Positions 15,143 through 23,903 of a stretch of 40,782 nucleotides of DNA are shown in pieces. The DNA comes from Nostoc sp. NMS9 (GTDB taxonomy: Bacteria; Cyanobacteriota; Cyanobacteriia; Cyanobacteriales; Nostocaceae): the NCBI RefSeq assembly GCF_017114995.1, contig NZ_JABXKL010000042.1:4147-44928 (forward strand), in the 5' to 3' direction. Position 1 is the stretch's first letter. Every line of letters begins with the position of its first letter. Below the pieces are notes generated by a model, which saw only the letters and a list, made by a program, of their open reading frames with translations, did not search any database and was not told the origin of the DNA. The position numbers and the translations under genes are program-made.

Positions 15143-17101
15143 ATGACGATCATGGCATCACTGTGCCATTTAACTGAGATTTTGCGAGATTTACTGAAAA
15201 CTGGATATTTAATTACTCGTGAAGATGTAGCGGCGTTAAGTCCTTACATGACGAGTCATATCAAGCGTTTCGGCGACTATCTGATAGATATGGAGACTGT
15301 GCCCAAAATGTTGGATGAGGTTGGGTTTTTTGCTCTGGCTTGGAGTGTGAAAGGCAAAGACGGTAGGTTCGCAGTTTTCAACTTGAATACGCCTGATGTC
15401 TGTGGTGCTTTGGGATGTCTGTATACTGGTTACTGGCTCAGAAAGGACAAACCAATTACTCAGGTATTCTTGAGTTACTTGAATCCCAACCTGCCACCAG
15501 ATAAGCATTTGTTGTCAGTGGGAGAGAACCGAGGTCAGGCATTACCGTGCATTAAGGTACTACAAACCGAGCAAGAGCAGCTACGCCAATTGAATTTTTG
15601 TTTCAATGGCACCGGCTATCAACTTGCTGATAGTCAGCTTTTCACTAATAGTAAAAATTCTCAAATAGGTGCGCCTGGGTCTGGTAAAACCTACTCAACC
15701 ATAGACTGGATGTTAGAAAGTGCTATGCAGCAAGGTTTTCCGATTTTACTCTACGACAAGAAGGGCGACCAACTACGACTCCATGCACCCCTAGCTGCAC
15801 GTTATGGCTATAAAGTACGAGTATTTGCCCCCGGTGAATCCTTTAGCGGTGTGATCAATCCTTTGGATTATATGCGTGATGCACGCGATGGGGTAATGGC
15901 AGGAGAAATTGGACAAGTGATTAACCGCAATGTTTCCAGTGGTGGTAAAAGTGATGAGTTCTTTGCTAAAGCCGGGGACTTGTTAGCTAAAGCACTTTTA
16001 CAGTTAGTCAAGGGTTCACCTTACCCAGATATGGTGATGCTTTATGCTGTGCTGCGGTTGCCAAAACTTGTACAGCGCCTTGACCATGCGGTACAGTCCA
16101 AAAGGTTGGATGAATGGGTGGCGACTTCATTTATTCAATTTTTGAGTGCCAAGGATGCAGAGAAGACTATTTCGGGGATTTTGACCACAACAGCAGGTAC
16201 TTTCTCATCTTTCATCCAAGCTGATTTGCTGAGGGCATTTATAGGGAAATCGGATATTCCCACTAAGCTTGAAGGTAGAGAGATGGTGGTGTTCAAGCTA
16301 GATGATGAACGCCGCAGTGTGGTTGGGCCTCTGCTGGCGGCGGCAATGCACTTGATGATTGTCGGTAATTTAAGCCGTCCCCGCAAAGACCCGTTGATTA
16401 TTTCTTTGGATGAATTGCCATCAATTAAGCTGGACAGATTACCGCAGTGGATTAATGAATATCGTTCCAACGGTGCCTGCTTTATTCTGGGTATCCAAAG
16501 TTTAGAGCAACTTTACGATATTTATGGGGATAAGATGGGGAGTGCGATCGCTTCTGCGTGTAGTACTCATGTTTTGTTCAATCCTGGTAACTACAAAACG
16601 GCTGAGGATTACTCAAAGCGTTACGGTGAGAAGGAAGTGCTGATTAAAAATCGTACCACTGGGCGATCGCTTGGCGGACAAATGAGCCGTTCAATTAGCT
16701 GGAGTGAGAATTTACAAAAAATGCCCGTAATCAGTGCTGACGAAATTTTGAAATTTCCTCAAGGTAAGTGCGTAATTACCAGTCCTGGTTATAGTTCCGA
16801 GGGACAAGCTTCTATTCCTTATCCTTTAATTATTCCCGTGTCCAAAGCCGATGAAAAACGGGCGCATGATAGTGAGGCTCTTTGGGATACACAAGTTAAA
16901 CCTGCTTTAGAAAGTCAGGTGATAATTCCTGATATTAAAACGCTAACACAAGCATTACATGAACGGATTGAGTCAGCAGCGCGGATGTTGCCATTACCAG
17001 AGGAAGATGTAGCACCTGCACAGGAGTCTAGTAGCAGTGAAACTGATGTTTTAGAAAATTTCCCAACACGAGTTTATCAAACACCCGGATTGCAAGGATA
17101 A
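15143..17101 (+). CDS. Type IV coupling protein-like conjugation ATPase with a Tn3 TnpA tail as N-terminus
   Basis: A 652-residue ORF. From about residue 56 it is a VirD4/TraG/TraD-like DNA-pumping ATPase: Walker A GAPGSGKT at 176-183, Walker B LIISLDELPS near 415-425, and a VFAPGESFSGVINPLDYMRD segment typical of TraD-type motors. Such proteins hand relaxosome DNA to a type IV secretion channel. The first 54 residues are instead the end of a Tn3 transposase, and the N-terminal membrane segments usual in coupling proteins are missing, so the natural start was probably replaced. The native protein might start at M56 (MLDEVGFFALAW). C-terminal 50 residues are acidic and Ser-rich. No relaxase is visible in the window. 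It is convergent with the ARPP-2-like gene. Confidence 0.8.
   Translation: MTIMASLCHLTEILRDLLKTGYLITREDVAALSPYMTSHIKRFGDYLIDMETVPKMLDEVGFFALAWSVKGKDGRFAVFNLNTPDVCGALGCLYTGYWLRKDKPITQVFLSYLNPNLPPDKHLLSVGENRGQALPCIKVLQTEQEQLRQLNFCFNGTGYQLADSQLFTNSKNSQIGAPGSGKTYSTIDWMLESAMQQGFPILLYDKKGDQLRLHAPLAARYGYKVRVFAPGESFSGVINPLDYMRDARDGVMAGEIGQVINRNVSSGGKSDEFFAKAGDLLAKALLQLVKGSPYPDMVMLYAVLRLPKLVQRLDHAVQSKRLDEWVATSFIQFLSAKDAEKTISGILTTTAGTFSSFIQADLLRAFIGKSDIPTKLEGREMVVFKLDDERRSVVGPLLAAAMHLMIVGNLSRPRKDPLIISLDELPSIKLDRLPQWINEYRSNGACFILGIQSLEQLYDIYGDKMGSAIASACSTHVLFNPGNYKTAEDYSKRYGEKEVLIKNRTTGRSLGGQMSRSISWSENLQKMPVISADEILKFPQGKCVITSPGYSSEGQASIPYPLIIPVSKADEKRAHDSEALWDTQVKPALESQVIIPDIKTLTQALHERIESAARMLPLPEEDVAPAQESSSSETDVLENFPTRVYQTPGLQG
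15161..15304 (+). mobile_element. Tn3-family TnpA C-terminal remnant, in frame with the T4CP gene
   Basis: Residues 7-54 of the following ORF match the last part of Tn3-family transposases: LTEILRDLLKTGYLITREDV, then ALSPYMTSHIKRFGDYLIDM, the segment that in TnpA precedes the C-terminus. Only about 48 residues remain and there is an in-frame stop just upstream (about 15122), so the rest of the transposase is gone. No 38-bp terminal inverted repeat was recognised by eye. Confidence 0.7.
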
Positions 17102-17261
17102 GAGGCTGGTAGCTTTTAATAAGCGAAATATTGTTGGATATCTTGTTGCTCACTGCGTATAATCTTCAGTTGTTTGCTGGTAGATTTAGGCAGCCTTCCT
17201 TAGCTTTTTTAGGTTGTGTTAACCCCGTTTAACTAAGTATTATAAAGTGCCGCGGCTGTAA

Positions 17262-17372
17262 TTTTCTAGAGCATTAAAGAGTTACAATGTTGCAGAGCCT
17301 AAAAAGTGTAATTTATACGCGCAACAGCTTACTCCTTCGGAAATTGACGAATGTATTGAAATTAATTTGTAA
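17262..17372 (+). pseudogene. Possible coding relic, 36 codons
   Basis: An open stretch without its own start, reading through AQQLTPSEIDECIEINL to a TAA. The composition looks protein-like (helical, acidic) but no family is recognised. The surrounding 17102-17403 contains no other gene. Confidence 0.2.
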
Positions 17373-17403
17373 AAAATTAATGCTGAATCTTAGCAAGACA
17401 ATA

Positions 17404-18588
17404 TCACCTTTTACCCTTAACTTTTTTCAATGCCGCTTGTCGTACTTCTGCATTGAGCAAATAACCAAAACCCACCTTTTCTAAACGCAGCACAAATTCC
17501 TCTCGTGTATTGCCCAATTTCCTAGCTGTAGCATCCAAATTCCAATTATGATCTGCTAACTGACTCAGCAAATAAACTCGGCGAGTCTGCATTCCTGATA
17601 AGCGATAAGTCTTCAAATACTCCAATTCACCATTCTCTCGAATAATCGCTTCCCCAATATGATTTTCTTCGTTGGGGTTGAGGTCAGTAATAAATCTTTG
17701 TAACATGAACGAACCAGCAGTATAGACTTTTTGGGAAATTAACTTGCGTCCTAACAGTCCCTCTGCCATGAAACCCTGAAACGATGCCCAATCTGAACGC
17801 ATATTTTGTACTGCTGCTCTCAAAGCTGTTAAATCATTAATTTTTGACTCATCTAAAGATACACTCATAGTCAAAGTAGTATCGTGCAGTAAAGCGTATT
17901 GGTACAATAACTCACCATAGAAATCTTCTAACAAGCTATTGTGCAAAAGTCGATAGTCCTCTGGTGTCGGTACTACAAAAGCTGATGCTAATGCTTCGGC
18001 AACAAATACCAATACCCCAACCTGTCGAGAGTGAATTTCAAATACCCGCAAAGCATCTTCAAGTCCAGCAATGTAACGTCCACTAAAAGAGCTTTCCATT
18101 CGGCTACCCAGCCCATGAGAAAGGGCATACTTAGAATATTCACTCCAGGCGATATCAGGGCCAGAGAAAAACATTGATAAAAAGCCTTCCATTGCCAAGT
18201 GCAGTGGCAAAAATCTCAGTTGATTACTAGATTCCCGCTTCACCATCCGGTGCATTAAGCGGACACTGGCGCAACCATAGTTTAGCTGTTTACCATCTGT
18301 TTTAAAAAGCTGTCCCCCAAAAGCCCCCACAGGACTGCCGTCATTAGTCCAAGACAACACTAGTCCGTGAGGAACATAGGAAAAATATTTCATTCCTGGT
18401 GCTGTCATTTCTCCTGTTAAGGAAACAACTGTTAAATCCTCATCGTAGCTACGACGCAGCAAGCGCAAGTCGTTACGTACTTGATGGCGCAATAATGGCA
18501 CAATCCGCACTGCTCCCCGTATTTGAGAAGGAGCAATTTCTAGTCCTTTAAGTGATATGTCTGCTAACAGATTGCTTTTGGATGCCAT
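17404..18588 (-). CDS. ARPP-2-like protein with C-terminal Fis-type helix-turn-helix
   Basis: A 394-residue protein. The start (LEIAPSQIRGAVRIVPLLR) and the later FSYVPHGLVLSWTNDGSPV and LPLHLAMEGFL segments match, from memory, the ARPP-2 domain, a family proposed from comparative genomics to belong to bacterial RNA-repair or conflict loci; its activity is unknown. Near the end (about residues 342-375) NWNLDATARKLGNTREEFVLR resembles the Fis/NtrC-type HTH, so a DNA-binding role is possible. The C-terminus is basic (KKVKGKR). It is the last gene of a minus-strand cluster TROVE-vWA, XisH, XisI, this gene, with 27 bp to XisI, which suggests cotranscription. Family assignment needs a profile search. 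Confidence 0.6.
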   Translation of the reverse strand: MASKSNLLADISLKGLEIAPSQIRGAVRIVPLLRHQVRNDLRLLRRSYDEDLTVVSLTGEMTAPGMKYFSYVPHGLVLSWTNDGSPVGAFGGQLFKTDGKQLNYGCASVRLMHRMVKRESSNQLRFLPLHLAMEGFLSMFFSGPDIAWSEYSKYALSHGLGSRMESSFSGRYIAGLEDALRVFEIHSRQVGVLVFVAEALASAFVVPTPEDYRLLHNSLLEDFYGELLYQYALLHDTTLTMSVSLDESKINDLTALRAAVQNMRSDWASFQGFMAEGLLGRKLISQKVYTAGSFMLQRFITDLNPNEENHIGEAIIRENGELEYLKTYRLSGMQTRRVYLLSQLADHNWNLDATARKLGNTREEFVLRLEKVGFGYLLNAEVRQAALKKVKGKR

Positions 18589-18615
18589 AAGATGGTGTGT
18601 CTATTTTTATTAACT

Positions 18616-18954
18616 TTAAGCAACACCGTATTTGGTATAAGGACGTTTGTATGGGGGATGCAAGCCTAAAACAATATCTGAAGCTGGAACTCCTCTTTCC
18701 ACTAGCTCTTGAGCAATATCGGCTTCTGTCATGTTGTGCTGAATCCAAATTTTATTATCTTTAATGTCTAAATGAATGTAACAGGCATAAATACGATTAA
18801 ACTCTTGCCAACCAATATCTAGAATTTGATAGTGATCGTGTTCTGTATCAAAAATGAGTTGACATTCAATATTTGGTTCGTTTGGGGGGTTTGGGGTGGC
18901 GTGGGCGATTAATAATTCGCGCACAATTTGGCGATATTTGGCTAGTTTTTCCAT
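18616..18954 (-). CDS. xisI: XisI family protein
   Basis: A 112-residue protein. The start MEKLAKYRQIVRELL, the DTEHDHYQILDIGWQ core and the ending ADIVLGLHPPYKRPYT-like segment (here SDIVLGLHPPYKRPYTKYGV) are the XisI signature. XisI was named as one of the accessory factors for excision of the fdxN element in Anabaena, but the family is widespread in multi-copy XisHI pairs unrelated to heterocysts, which points to an antitoxin-like or immunity role (inference). It overlaps xisH by 13 bp. A second, unpaired XisI lies at 31725-32078. Confidence 0.93.
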   Translation of the reverse strand: MEKLAKYRQIVRELLIAHATPNPPNEPNIECQLIFDTEHDHYQILDIGWQEFNRIYACYIHLDIKDNKIWIQHNMTEADIAQELVERGVPASDIVLGLHPPYKRPYTKYGVA

Positions 18955-19355
18955 TCGATTATCTCCTCTGTATTCGGTTTATATGCTATTATTTTTAGGG
19001 CATAATGTGATATTGCCGCTTGAGTAAAACGCTCCTGAAAAAAAGTATTAAAAATATCAATAGGAACAGCTAAATAGAGGATGCGATCGGGTTCAGTCAT
19101 TTCTAAGGCAAGGCGATAGTTGAGAAACTGGCCTAGTGCATTATGAAAGTCAGTAATGACGGAGGGATTGATAAAGCTTTTAACTTCTACAGCAATTTTC
19201 TGCTCATCTTTTTCAGCAGCAAATACTTTTTCAGCAGCAAGATCAATCTCTAGTTTAACGCGCTCGATGCGAATGATTAATGGATCGCTAGTAATTGTCC
19301 ATCCGTCTTTGATTAAGGCTTGCTTGACGGCTTGGTGGAATAGGTCTTTGGCCAT
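18942..19355 (-). CDS. xisH: XisH family protein (PD-(D/E)XK-like)
   Basis: A 137-residue protein starting MAKDLFHQAVKQALIKDGW. Candidate nuclease residues are D38 (VKLEIDLAAEK) and E57-x-K59 (IAVEVKSF), followed by a conserved FHNALGQFLNYR helix with a Gln at the position usual in restriction-endonuclease folds. XisH is placed in the PD-(D/E)XK clan, so a DNA or RNA cutting activity is likely; in Anabaena it is required for fdxN element excision. It is translationally coupled to xisI. Here the pair sits between the TROVE and ARPP-2-like genes, either as an inserted module or as part of that operon. Confidence 0.93.
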   Translation of the reverse strand: MAKDLFHQAVKQALIKDGWTITSDPLIIRIERVKLEIDLAAEKVFAAEKDEQKIAVEVKSFINPSVITDFHNALGQFLNYRLALEMTEPDRILYLAVPIDIFNTFFQERFTQAAISHYALKIIAYKPNTEEIIEWKN

Positions 19356-19410
19356 AGTGGAATATTGACAACGGTTTTCAACTATATGAGGTACACCTAT
19401 ACCTTACAGC

Positions 19411-20844
19411 CTACACCCTTAACATTTGCTTGACTCGCTCTGCTAAATATGCTTCCAGTTCAGCTAAAGATGCAGAACCTTCAGCAAACCGGGCAAAGCC
19501 CAACATCGTAGGTAAATCTTCTGCATCTCGTAATCCTACTGTGGGAATTGCGGGACTCAGGGGGTGTAAAGAAAAGTCATCGGCGTTGTAAACAGGATTG
19601 CAATGAATAATGGAAGTTTTTTGTTTCGGGTCTAAACGATCGCGATATACACGTAGAATTTCCGATGCTCCACAGGGGGGGTCGTTTTCCCAACCATCGG
19701 TGACAAGTACTACTAAATCTGCGCCCCAGTCCAAAGCATCCAGTAGGGGAGTAGCTAGGTCTGTTTGTCCACGAGGTAGAATCAGCAGTGGATCGCTGGT
19801 TGATGCTGTCCAAAAAGCTTGGTATTCCTGGGATGCTGCTTTTAGTAAGTAATGAGTAGCTAAGGCTACCCCTAAAGGACGACGATGTTTTTCGGCTGAA
19901 CCGGAACTGGAGTAGCTGCAATCTAGGATTGCGGCTACTCGTCCTAGTTTTAGAGGTGATTTTCTTAATGTGAAGGCAGCAGATTTCTCTAATGCTTGGT
20001 TTAAAATATCCCACTGCTGTTTGCGAGTCTCCAATGGCAAAGATAGGATATATAGTGCCAAACGAGTTAGGGGGAGACGACCTAAATTAATGTCGATTTC
20101 TACTTCTGTGCGGTTGGCTGAACTTTGAAATCGCAATTTTTCATTCAAGGTCATTTGTTCTTGAATACGGGATAAAAAGACCTCTCGTTTAATTCCGTGT
20201 TTTGCTGCTAAACCTTCGGCAACTGTAAAGGGTAACTGATAAACTGCTTGAGCGCTATAGTGTGCTTGGCGAAATGTCTCGAATAGCTCTGTTTGATAAA
20301 CTTGCTGTTTCCATTTACCAAAGAGAAAATTACCTAATTCCCCTGGTAGGGTGAGGTGAGCATGGGAGGCTATAGCTCGAAATTTAGAGCGATACTTCAC
20401 AGCATCAAAGTTAATATCACGTTTTTGCTGGAGATAATCACGAGCGATCGCTCTGCTACGACGATTATTAATACTTCTTTTCCGTAATTGTTGCAATACT
20501 TCCCAACCCCGTTGTGGTGGTAAGGCTGTTAATGCTGCGGCAATTAATGCACCTTCTTCTTGTCGATGTTCAGGGGGTGTATGTTTTCCTGTTGCTAGTA
20601 ATTTGAGGATAATCTGCGCTTGGTTGAAGTGGTTAATTCCTGCTGCCAATGTCCGGGTATAGAGTAAGCGGTAATTACCTAAAATATAGTCGTGCAAAAA
20701 GTCAATAGATACGCGCTGCCCGTAACCATCACCATAGAATTCACGCTGTCCTGTGCAGGAGAGGCAGGCATTAATAAACATGACTAAATCTTCCCTTGCC
20801 ACTTGCTGATGCTGGTTCGCCCGATTAATGTCCATTGTTGGCAT
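19411..20844 (-). CDS. Ro60-like TROVE protein with von Willebrand A domain
   Basis: A 477-residue protein from ATG 20844 (MPTMDINRAN); the frame runs on to 20892 but those 16 residues are unlike the family. The first 290 residues are helical repeats of the TROVE type (NACLSCTGQREFYGDG; LLYTRTLAAGINHF; GWEVLQQLRKRSINNRRSRA). The vWA domain follows with a MIDAS metal site: DCSYS (D308), a Thr in GQTDLATPL (about 361-365), and VTDGWEND (D383). Ro proteins form a ring that holds Y RNAs and misfolded RNA ends; bacterial members such as Rsr work with exoribonucleases or with RNA-repair operons. It heads the minus-strand cluster with XisHI and an ARPP-2-like gene. Confidence 0.82.
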   Translation of the reverse strand: MPTMDINRANQHQQVAREDLVMFINACLSCTGQREFYGDGYGQRVSIDFLHDYILGNYRLLYTRTLAAGINHFNQAQIILKLLATGKHTPPEHRQEEGALIAAALTALPPQRGWEVLQQLRKRSINNRRSRAIARDYLQQKRDINFDAVKYRSKFRAIASHAHLTLPGELGNFLFGKWKQQVYQTELFETFRQAHYSAQAVYQLPFTVAEGLAAKHGIKREVFLSRIQEQMTLNEKLRFQSSANRTEVEIDINLGRLPLTRLALYILSLPLETRKQQWDILNQALEKSAAFTLRKSPLKLGRVAAILDCSYSSSGSAEKHRRPLGVALATHYLLKAASQEYQAFWTASTSDPLLILPRGQTDLATPLLDALDWGADLVVLVTDGWENDPPCGASEILRVYRDRLDPKQKTSIIHCNPVYNADDFSLHPLSPAIPTVGLRDAEDLPTMLGFARFAEGSASLAELEAYLAERVKQMLRV

Positions 20845-21188
20845 AGTGGCTTTTTTGAAGGGGGTACTGTTCGGGGAATGACGACACGACAAGCTAGGAT
20901 AGCGTTACAGGCTAGGTTCGGAAGTCGCACCAAAGTCCCGCAAACAGTATTAACGACTATTTTAAGTTCTAGATTAGAAAATAGCTAGAGAAATCCGACT
21001 TAAATCTTACTCAGTATACTGAGGCTCTAACCTCTATGACGTAAAGCTTCGATTTTCTCAGCTTTTCAAAAATTAAATAGGAATCCTATAGTAGTTAAAG
21101 TAAGTCTGCAAATTCATGAGACACGTCCTGAATTTCCTTATATACAACTTGCATAGGTAACTTTGATGGCGCTAATAGACAGCAAGTG
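20845..21188. other. Upstream region of the TROVE cluster
   Basis: About 340 bp between two minus-strand gene blocks; the cluster promoter should be here. It contains a CCTAGC direct repeat near 20892-20916 and a TTCTAGATTAGAAAATAG-like near-palindrome at about 20969-20986. I looked for a Y-RNA or tRNA-like fold, as expected beside a Ro gene, and did not find one that pairs convincingly. Confidence 0.4.
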
Positions 21189-21845
21189 CTATTTATCGAC
21201 ATTATTTTGCCATACCTCTTTGATAAACTTTTTGAACTCTTCTAGAATCAGAGGTAAATCACTATCAATTTCTTGGGTTTGTTGCCCATTTGTAATTGAA
21301 CGAAACAGACGACGACCTCGACTATCAAAACCAATTTTATTCGCAACTGCCATAAAGATTGAGTAATCTTCTGGTACTGGTAAATCTCCACCTTTGCGCT
21401 GAAGAATCAAAAAGCTGGTGATAATTCCCAACCCACATTCTACCTGAAAGTTTTCTGTAGGTAACTGAATGGAAGCAATTAGCAAAGCCATATCTTTTAA
21501 TAGCCATTGGCGAAAGTGTGCTTGGTTAGATGAAGACAGAATTCCATTAGATACCAAGATACAGACTATTTCACCAGGTTGCAATTGATTTAAACACTGT
21601 TCTACAAATAAGCACTCTTGTTCTACTTGGGTTTTCAACTTGGATGTAATCACGTAGTTTCCATCTCCGTGTTTTATCCATTTATAAGCCATCTCAAATC
21701 GGGCTAGTTCTGAATCGGAAGTGAGATTAATTTTGCAATAGGGAGGATTGGCAATGGCTACAGTAGGCAAGGAAATTGGCAGAGGAGGATTACTGACACA
21801 ATTTTGAAATAGTTGTTGCCATTCAGCAATTTGAATTTTCATCAA
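21189..21845 (-). CDS. DNA adenine methyltransferase, catalytic (NPPY) half
   Basis: A 218-residue protein with motif IV NPPY at residues 33-36 (VAIANPPYCKIN), the catalytic loop of N6-adenine methyltransferases. It continues with GDGNYVITSKLKTQ and LQPGEIVCILVSNGIL (motifs V-VI region) and a C-terminal helical part. The S-adenosylmethionine-binding motif I is absent: it lies in the preceding gene, whose stop codon overlaps this ATG by 4 bp. The two halves lie in different frames. Together they have the gamma-type order (motif X, I, then IV). A single gene split by mutation or an obligate heterodimer are both possible. No restriction enzyme or specificity subunit is adjacent. Confidence 0.78.
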   Translation of the reverse strand: MMKIQIAEWQQLFQNCVSNPPLPISLPTVAIANPPYCKINLTSDSELARFEMAYKWIKHGDGNYVITSKLKTQVEQECLFVEQCLNQLQPGEIVCILVSNGILSSSNQAHFRQWLLKDMALLIASIQLPTENFQVECGLGIITSFLILQRKGGDLPVPEDYSIFMAVANKIGFDSRGRRLFRSITNGQQTQEIDSDLPLILEEFKKFIKEVWQNNVDK

Positions 21846-22711
21846 AATAAACTTCCTTGCAACATATTTTCTGCTTTAGTATTTTCGTATTTGATACCAT
21901 TAATTAGCAAACTATTATTTAGCTTCGGTTTAGGTGTTGATGCGGGAGTTTCATACTTTAAATTTGGTCGGATAAAAGAAATCCCCTTGCCAGTCAGGGT
22001 GTCTCCGATGACTAAATCTCCGCCCAAACTAGGAATAGGCAATGCCAAGTAGGGAGCGTAAAGCATGAAGTTTAAACTTGCTATTTTTATTAGTAGTGAA
22101 TCCCACTCCCAGCCTGTTAAACTGATAGCATAATTGGACATTTCCAATGCTAATCGTCCTGTACCAAGTGCTGGTTCATATATATGAAATGGTGCTATTG
22201 CAGCAGAACTCTCAACTACTGCAATAGCCATTATCCTGGCTGTCCAAGTAGGAGTAGGATAGAATTTAGCTCTTTGCCCGTAACGATTAGCAGCTAACAA
22301 ATGACCAAAGTAATCGAAGGGACAAGAAATCAAAAGCTTCAGTTCTAGTTCTTGAATAAGACGATTACTCGCACCGTTACATCCCTCTGGCTCATAAGGC
22401 AATTTAGCAATGCTGGGATGCCCTAGAGCATAAAGTAACCAGTCAGTGAAATAGGGAATAAATCTGGAAGGACTGCCACATCCACCTGTAGGAATAGATT
22501 GCAGACAGCTTGAGAGCATCTGTAAAACTTGAGGATGTCCTAAGTCTAAAAAGTCAGTTTGTGGTATTTCTTTAGGTAGCTCTCCAGTTTCCATTGTCCA
22601 TCGCCATTGCTCCCACCTACCTTGATATTCATCATCTAATTTCAGTAGTTTTGATAATAGCCATCCATGTTCAAAATTTGATTTTAGTACCATTGGGATT
22701 ATCTGTAACAA
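21842..22711 (-). CDS. DNA adenine methyltransferase, SAM-binding half
   Basis: A 289-residue protein. Motif X-like AKFYPTP is at about 148-154 and motif I EPALGTG at 179-185, the S-adenosylmethionine-binding part of an N6-adenine methyltransferase, followed by GDLVIGDTL. It lacks the catalytic NPPY, which is at the start of the next gene. About 85 residues (end of this protein plus start of the next) separate the GDTL segment from NPPY, so the split falls in an extended linker. The first M in the ORF is at 22711; M7 (MVLKSNFEHGW) at 22693 is an alternative. Orphan methyltransferases are frequent on cyanobacterial plasmids and islands. Confidence 0.78.
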   Translation of the reverse strand: MLQIIPMVLKSNFEHGWLLSKLLKLDDEYQGRWEQWRWTMETGELPKEIPQTDFLDLGHPQVLQMLSSCLQSIPTGGCGSPSRFIPYFTDWLLYALGHPSIAKLPYEPEGCNGASNRLIQELELKLLISCPFDYFGHLLAANRYGQRAKFYPTPTWTARIMAIAVVESSAAIAPFHIYEPALGTGRLALEMSNYAISLTGWEWDSLLIKIASLNFMLYAPYLALPIPSLGGDLVIGDTLTGKGISFIRPNLKYETPASTPKPKLNNSLLINGIKYENTKAENMLQGSLF

Positions 22712-22741
22712 GCATTTACCAATGGCAGAGGCATTAGCCTC

Positions 22742-23398
22742 TTAAATCTTGACTTCTGGAATAGCTTCTAAATTGACCATTGACGATAACTCAGGAATGA
22801 CTATGTTTGATTGTGATTTTTCATCTTGAGGTTTAGTCAGTAGTTTAATTAACCATTTTTCAGTCTGCATCTGATCCTTTTTATTCCAGCGTACATTTAA
22901 TCTTTGGGCTGGTTTAACAGGATGTAATGCTAAAACTACGAGTTGTATTTGGTTAGGAGTAACTGAGTATTGTCTAGCCGTAGTCCACAACTTTACCCGG
23001 TCTTGCCAGCTTAAATATGGATGGCGTATAGCCCATTCATAAAGCCTGGGAATACCTTGCTTAAATGCTATATTTGTTAATACTTGAATAAAGTGCTTGT
23101 TGTCATTAATTGCAAGAGGTGCAATAACTGGATTATCGACTAGTAACTTTTTCCGAGATTTAAAAAGTTCCGGTGCAAGTTCCTGTATTTGATCAACCCA
23201 CTGAGCAATTTGAGGATAGGCATTTAATAAAGGTTCTATAGTCAGTCCTAAAAATAGTTGTTTCATCACCAAAGAGAAGTTATCTGCAACTATAGAGTCA
23301 AAGCCAGAGCGATTTGGATGATATTTTTGACTGGGTAATAGGAGTTGTTGCTGTGTTTTAGTAATTTGTTGAATATCGGCAAGATTAATTACTGGCAT
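22742..23398 (-). CDS. Uncharacterised protein next to the split methyltransferase
   Basis: A 218-residue protein from ATG 23398 (MPVINLADIQQI); the frame is open further to 23485 but the extra part looks non-coding. Predominantly helical, with WAIRHPYLSWQDRVKLWTTA in the middle and a hydrophilic, basic C-terminal third. I recognise no domain. It lies 30 bp upstream of the methyltransferase pair on the same strand and probably shares its transcript, so a role in the same plasmid or defence module is likely but unproven. Confidence 0.6.
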   Translation of the reverse strand: MPVINLADIQQITKTQQQLLLPSQKYHPNRSGFDSIVADNFSLVMKQLFLGLTIEPLLNAYPQIAQWVDQIQELAPELFKSRKKLLVDNPVIAPLAINDNKHFIQVLTNIAFKQGIPRLYEWAIRHPYLSWQDRVKLWTTARQYSVTPNQIQLVVLALHPVKPAQRLNVRWNKKDQMQTEKWLIKLLTKPQDEKSQSNIVIPELSSMVNLEAIPEVKI

Positions 23399-23725
23399 GG
23401 TGGAGAGAATATAACATCTCTCCCATGCAGCGGTAAGCTGCAAATTAATTATACGTACAGCCAAGATACAAGAATTAGCTGTCAATCAAGGACATACATC
23501 TATTCGTCAGGCAGTCATTGATTACAGTATATTATATTTAGAGATCGATCAGATTGTTCGGCGGTTGATTGCTATGCACTCAGCGATAGTACGGCTAATA
23601 TCAGGTAAATAAAGCACATCTAATAATAACTGTAAAATTACTGCACTAAATCTGAAGCAGTATTGTATTGTCACTTTGGATATTATTCAGTCTATTAGAG
23701 CAACAATTATCGTTAGCCAAAGGCT

Positions 23726-23782
23726 TTGGCGTACCCTTACAGGGAAGCAAGCTACACGTAGCGTCTCTAAGAGTTGCCATCG
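23726..23782. repeat. Nostoc small dispersed repeat (GGCTTTGGCGTACCC... type)
   Basis: A 57-bp module with the pattern GGCGTACCCTTACAGGGAAG followed by GCTACACGTAGCGTCTCTAAGAG, which occurs in many Nostocales genomes. It is the only feature I can name in the gene-free stretch 23399-23903. Confidence 0.65.
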
Positions 23783-23903
23783 CTCCGTTTTATTTTTATT
23801 GCTCTCATTACTTCTTTATTTGTTACAAATGTTGTTTTTCTGCGAAAGGCGATCGCCAACTCCATATCTTGAGGAAGATATTGTGGATGGAGTGTCAATA
23901 TGA

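Noticed and set aside
20845..21188. Y RNA or tRNA-like element beside the TROVE gene
   Set aside because: GGTTCGG near 20913 resembles a T-loop but the flanking bases do not pair as a stem, and no pyrimidine-rich Y-RNA loop could be laid out.
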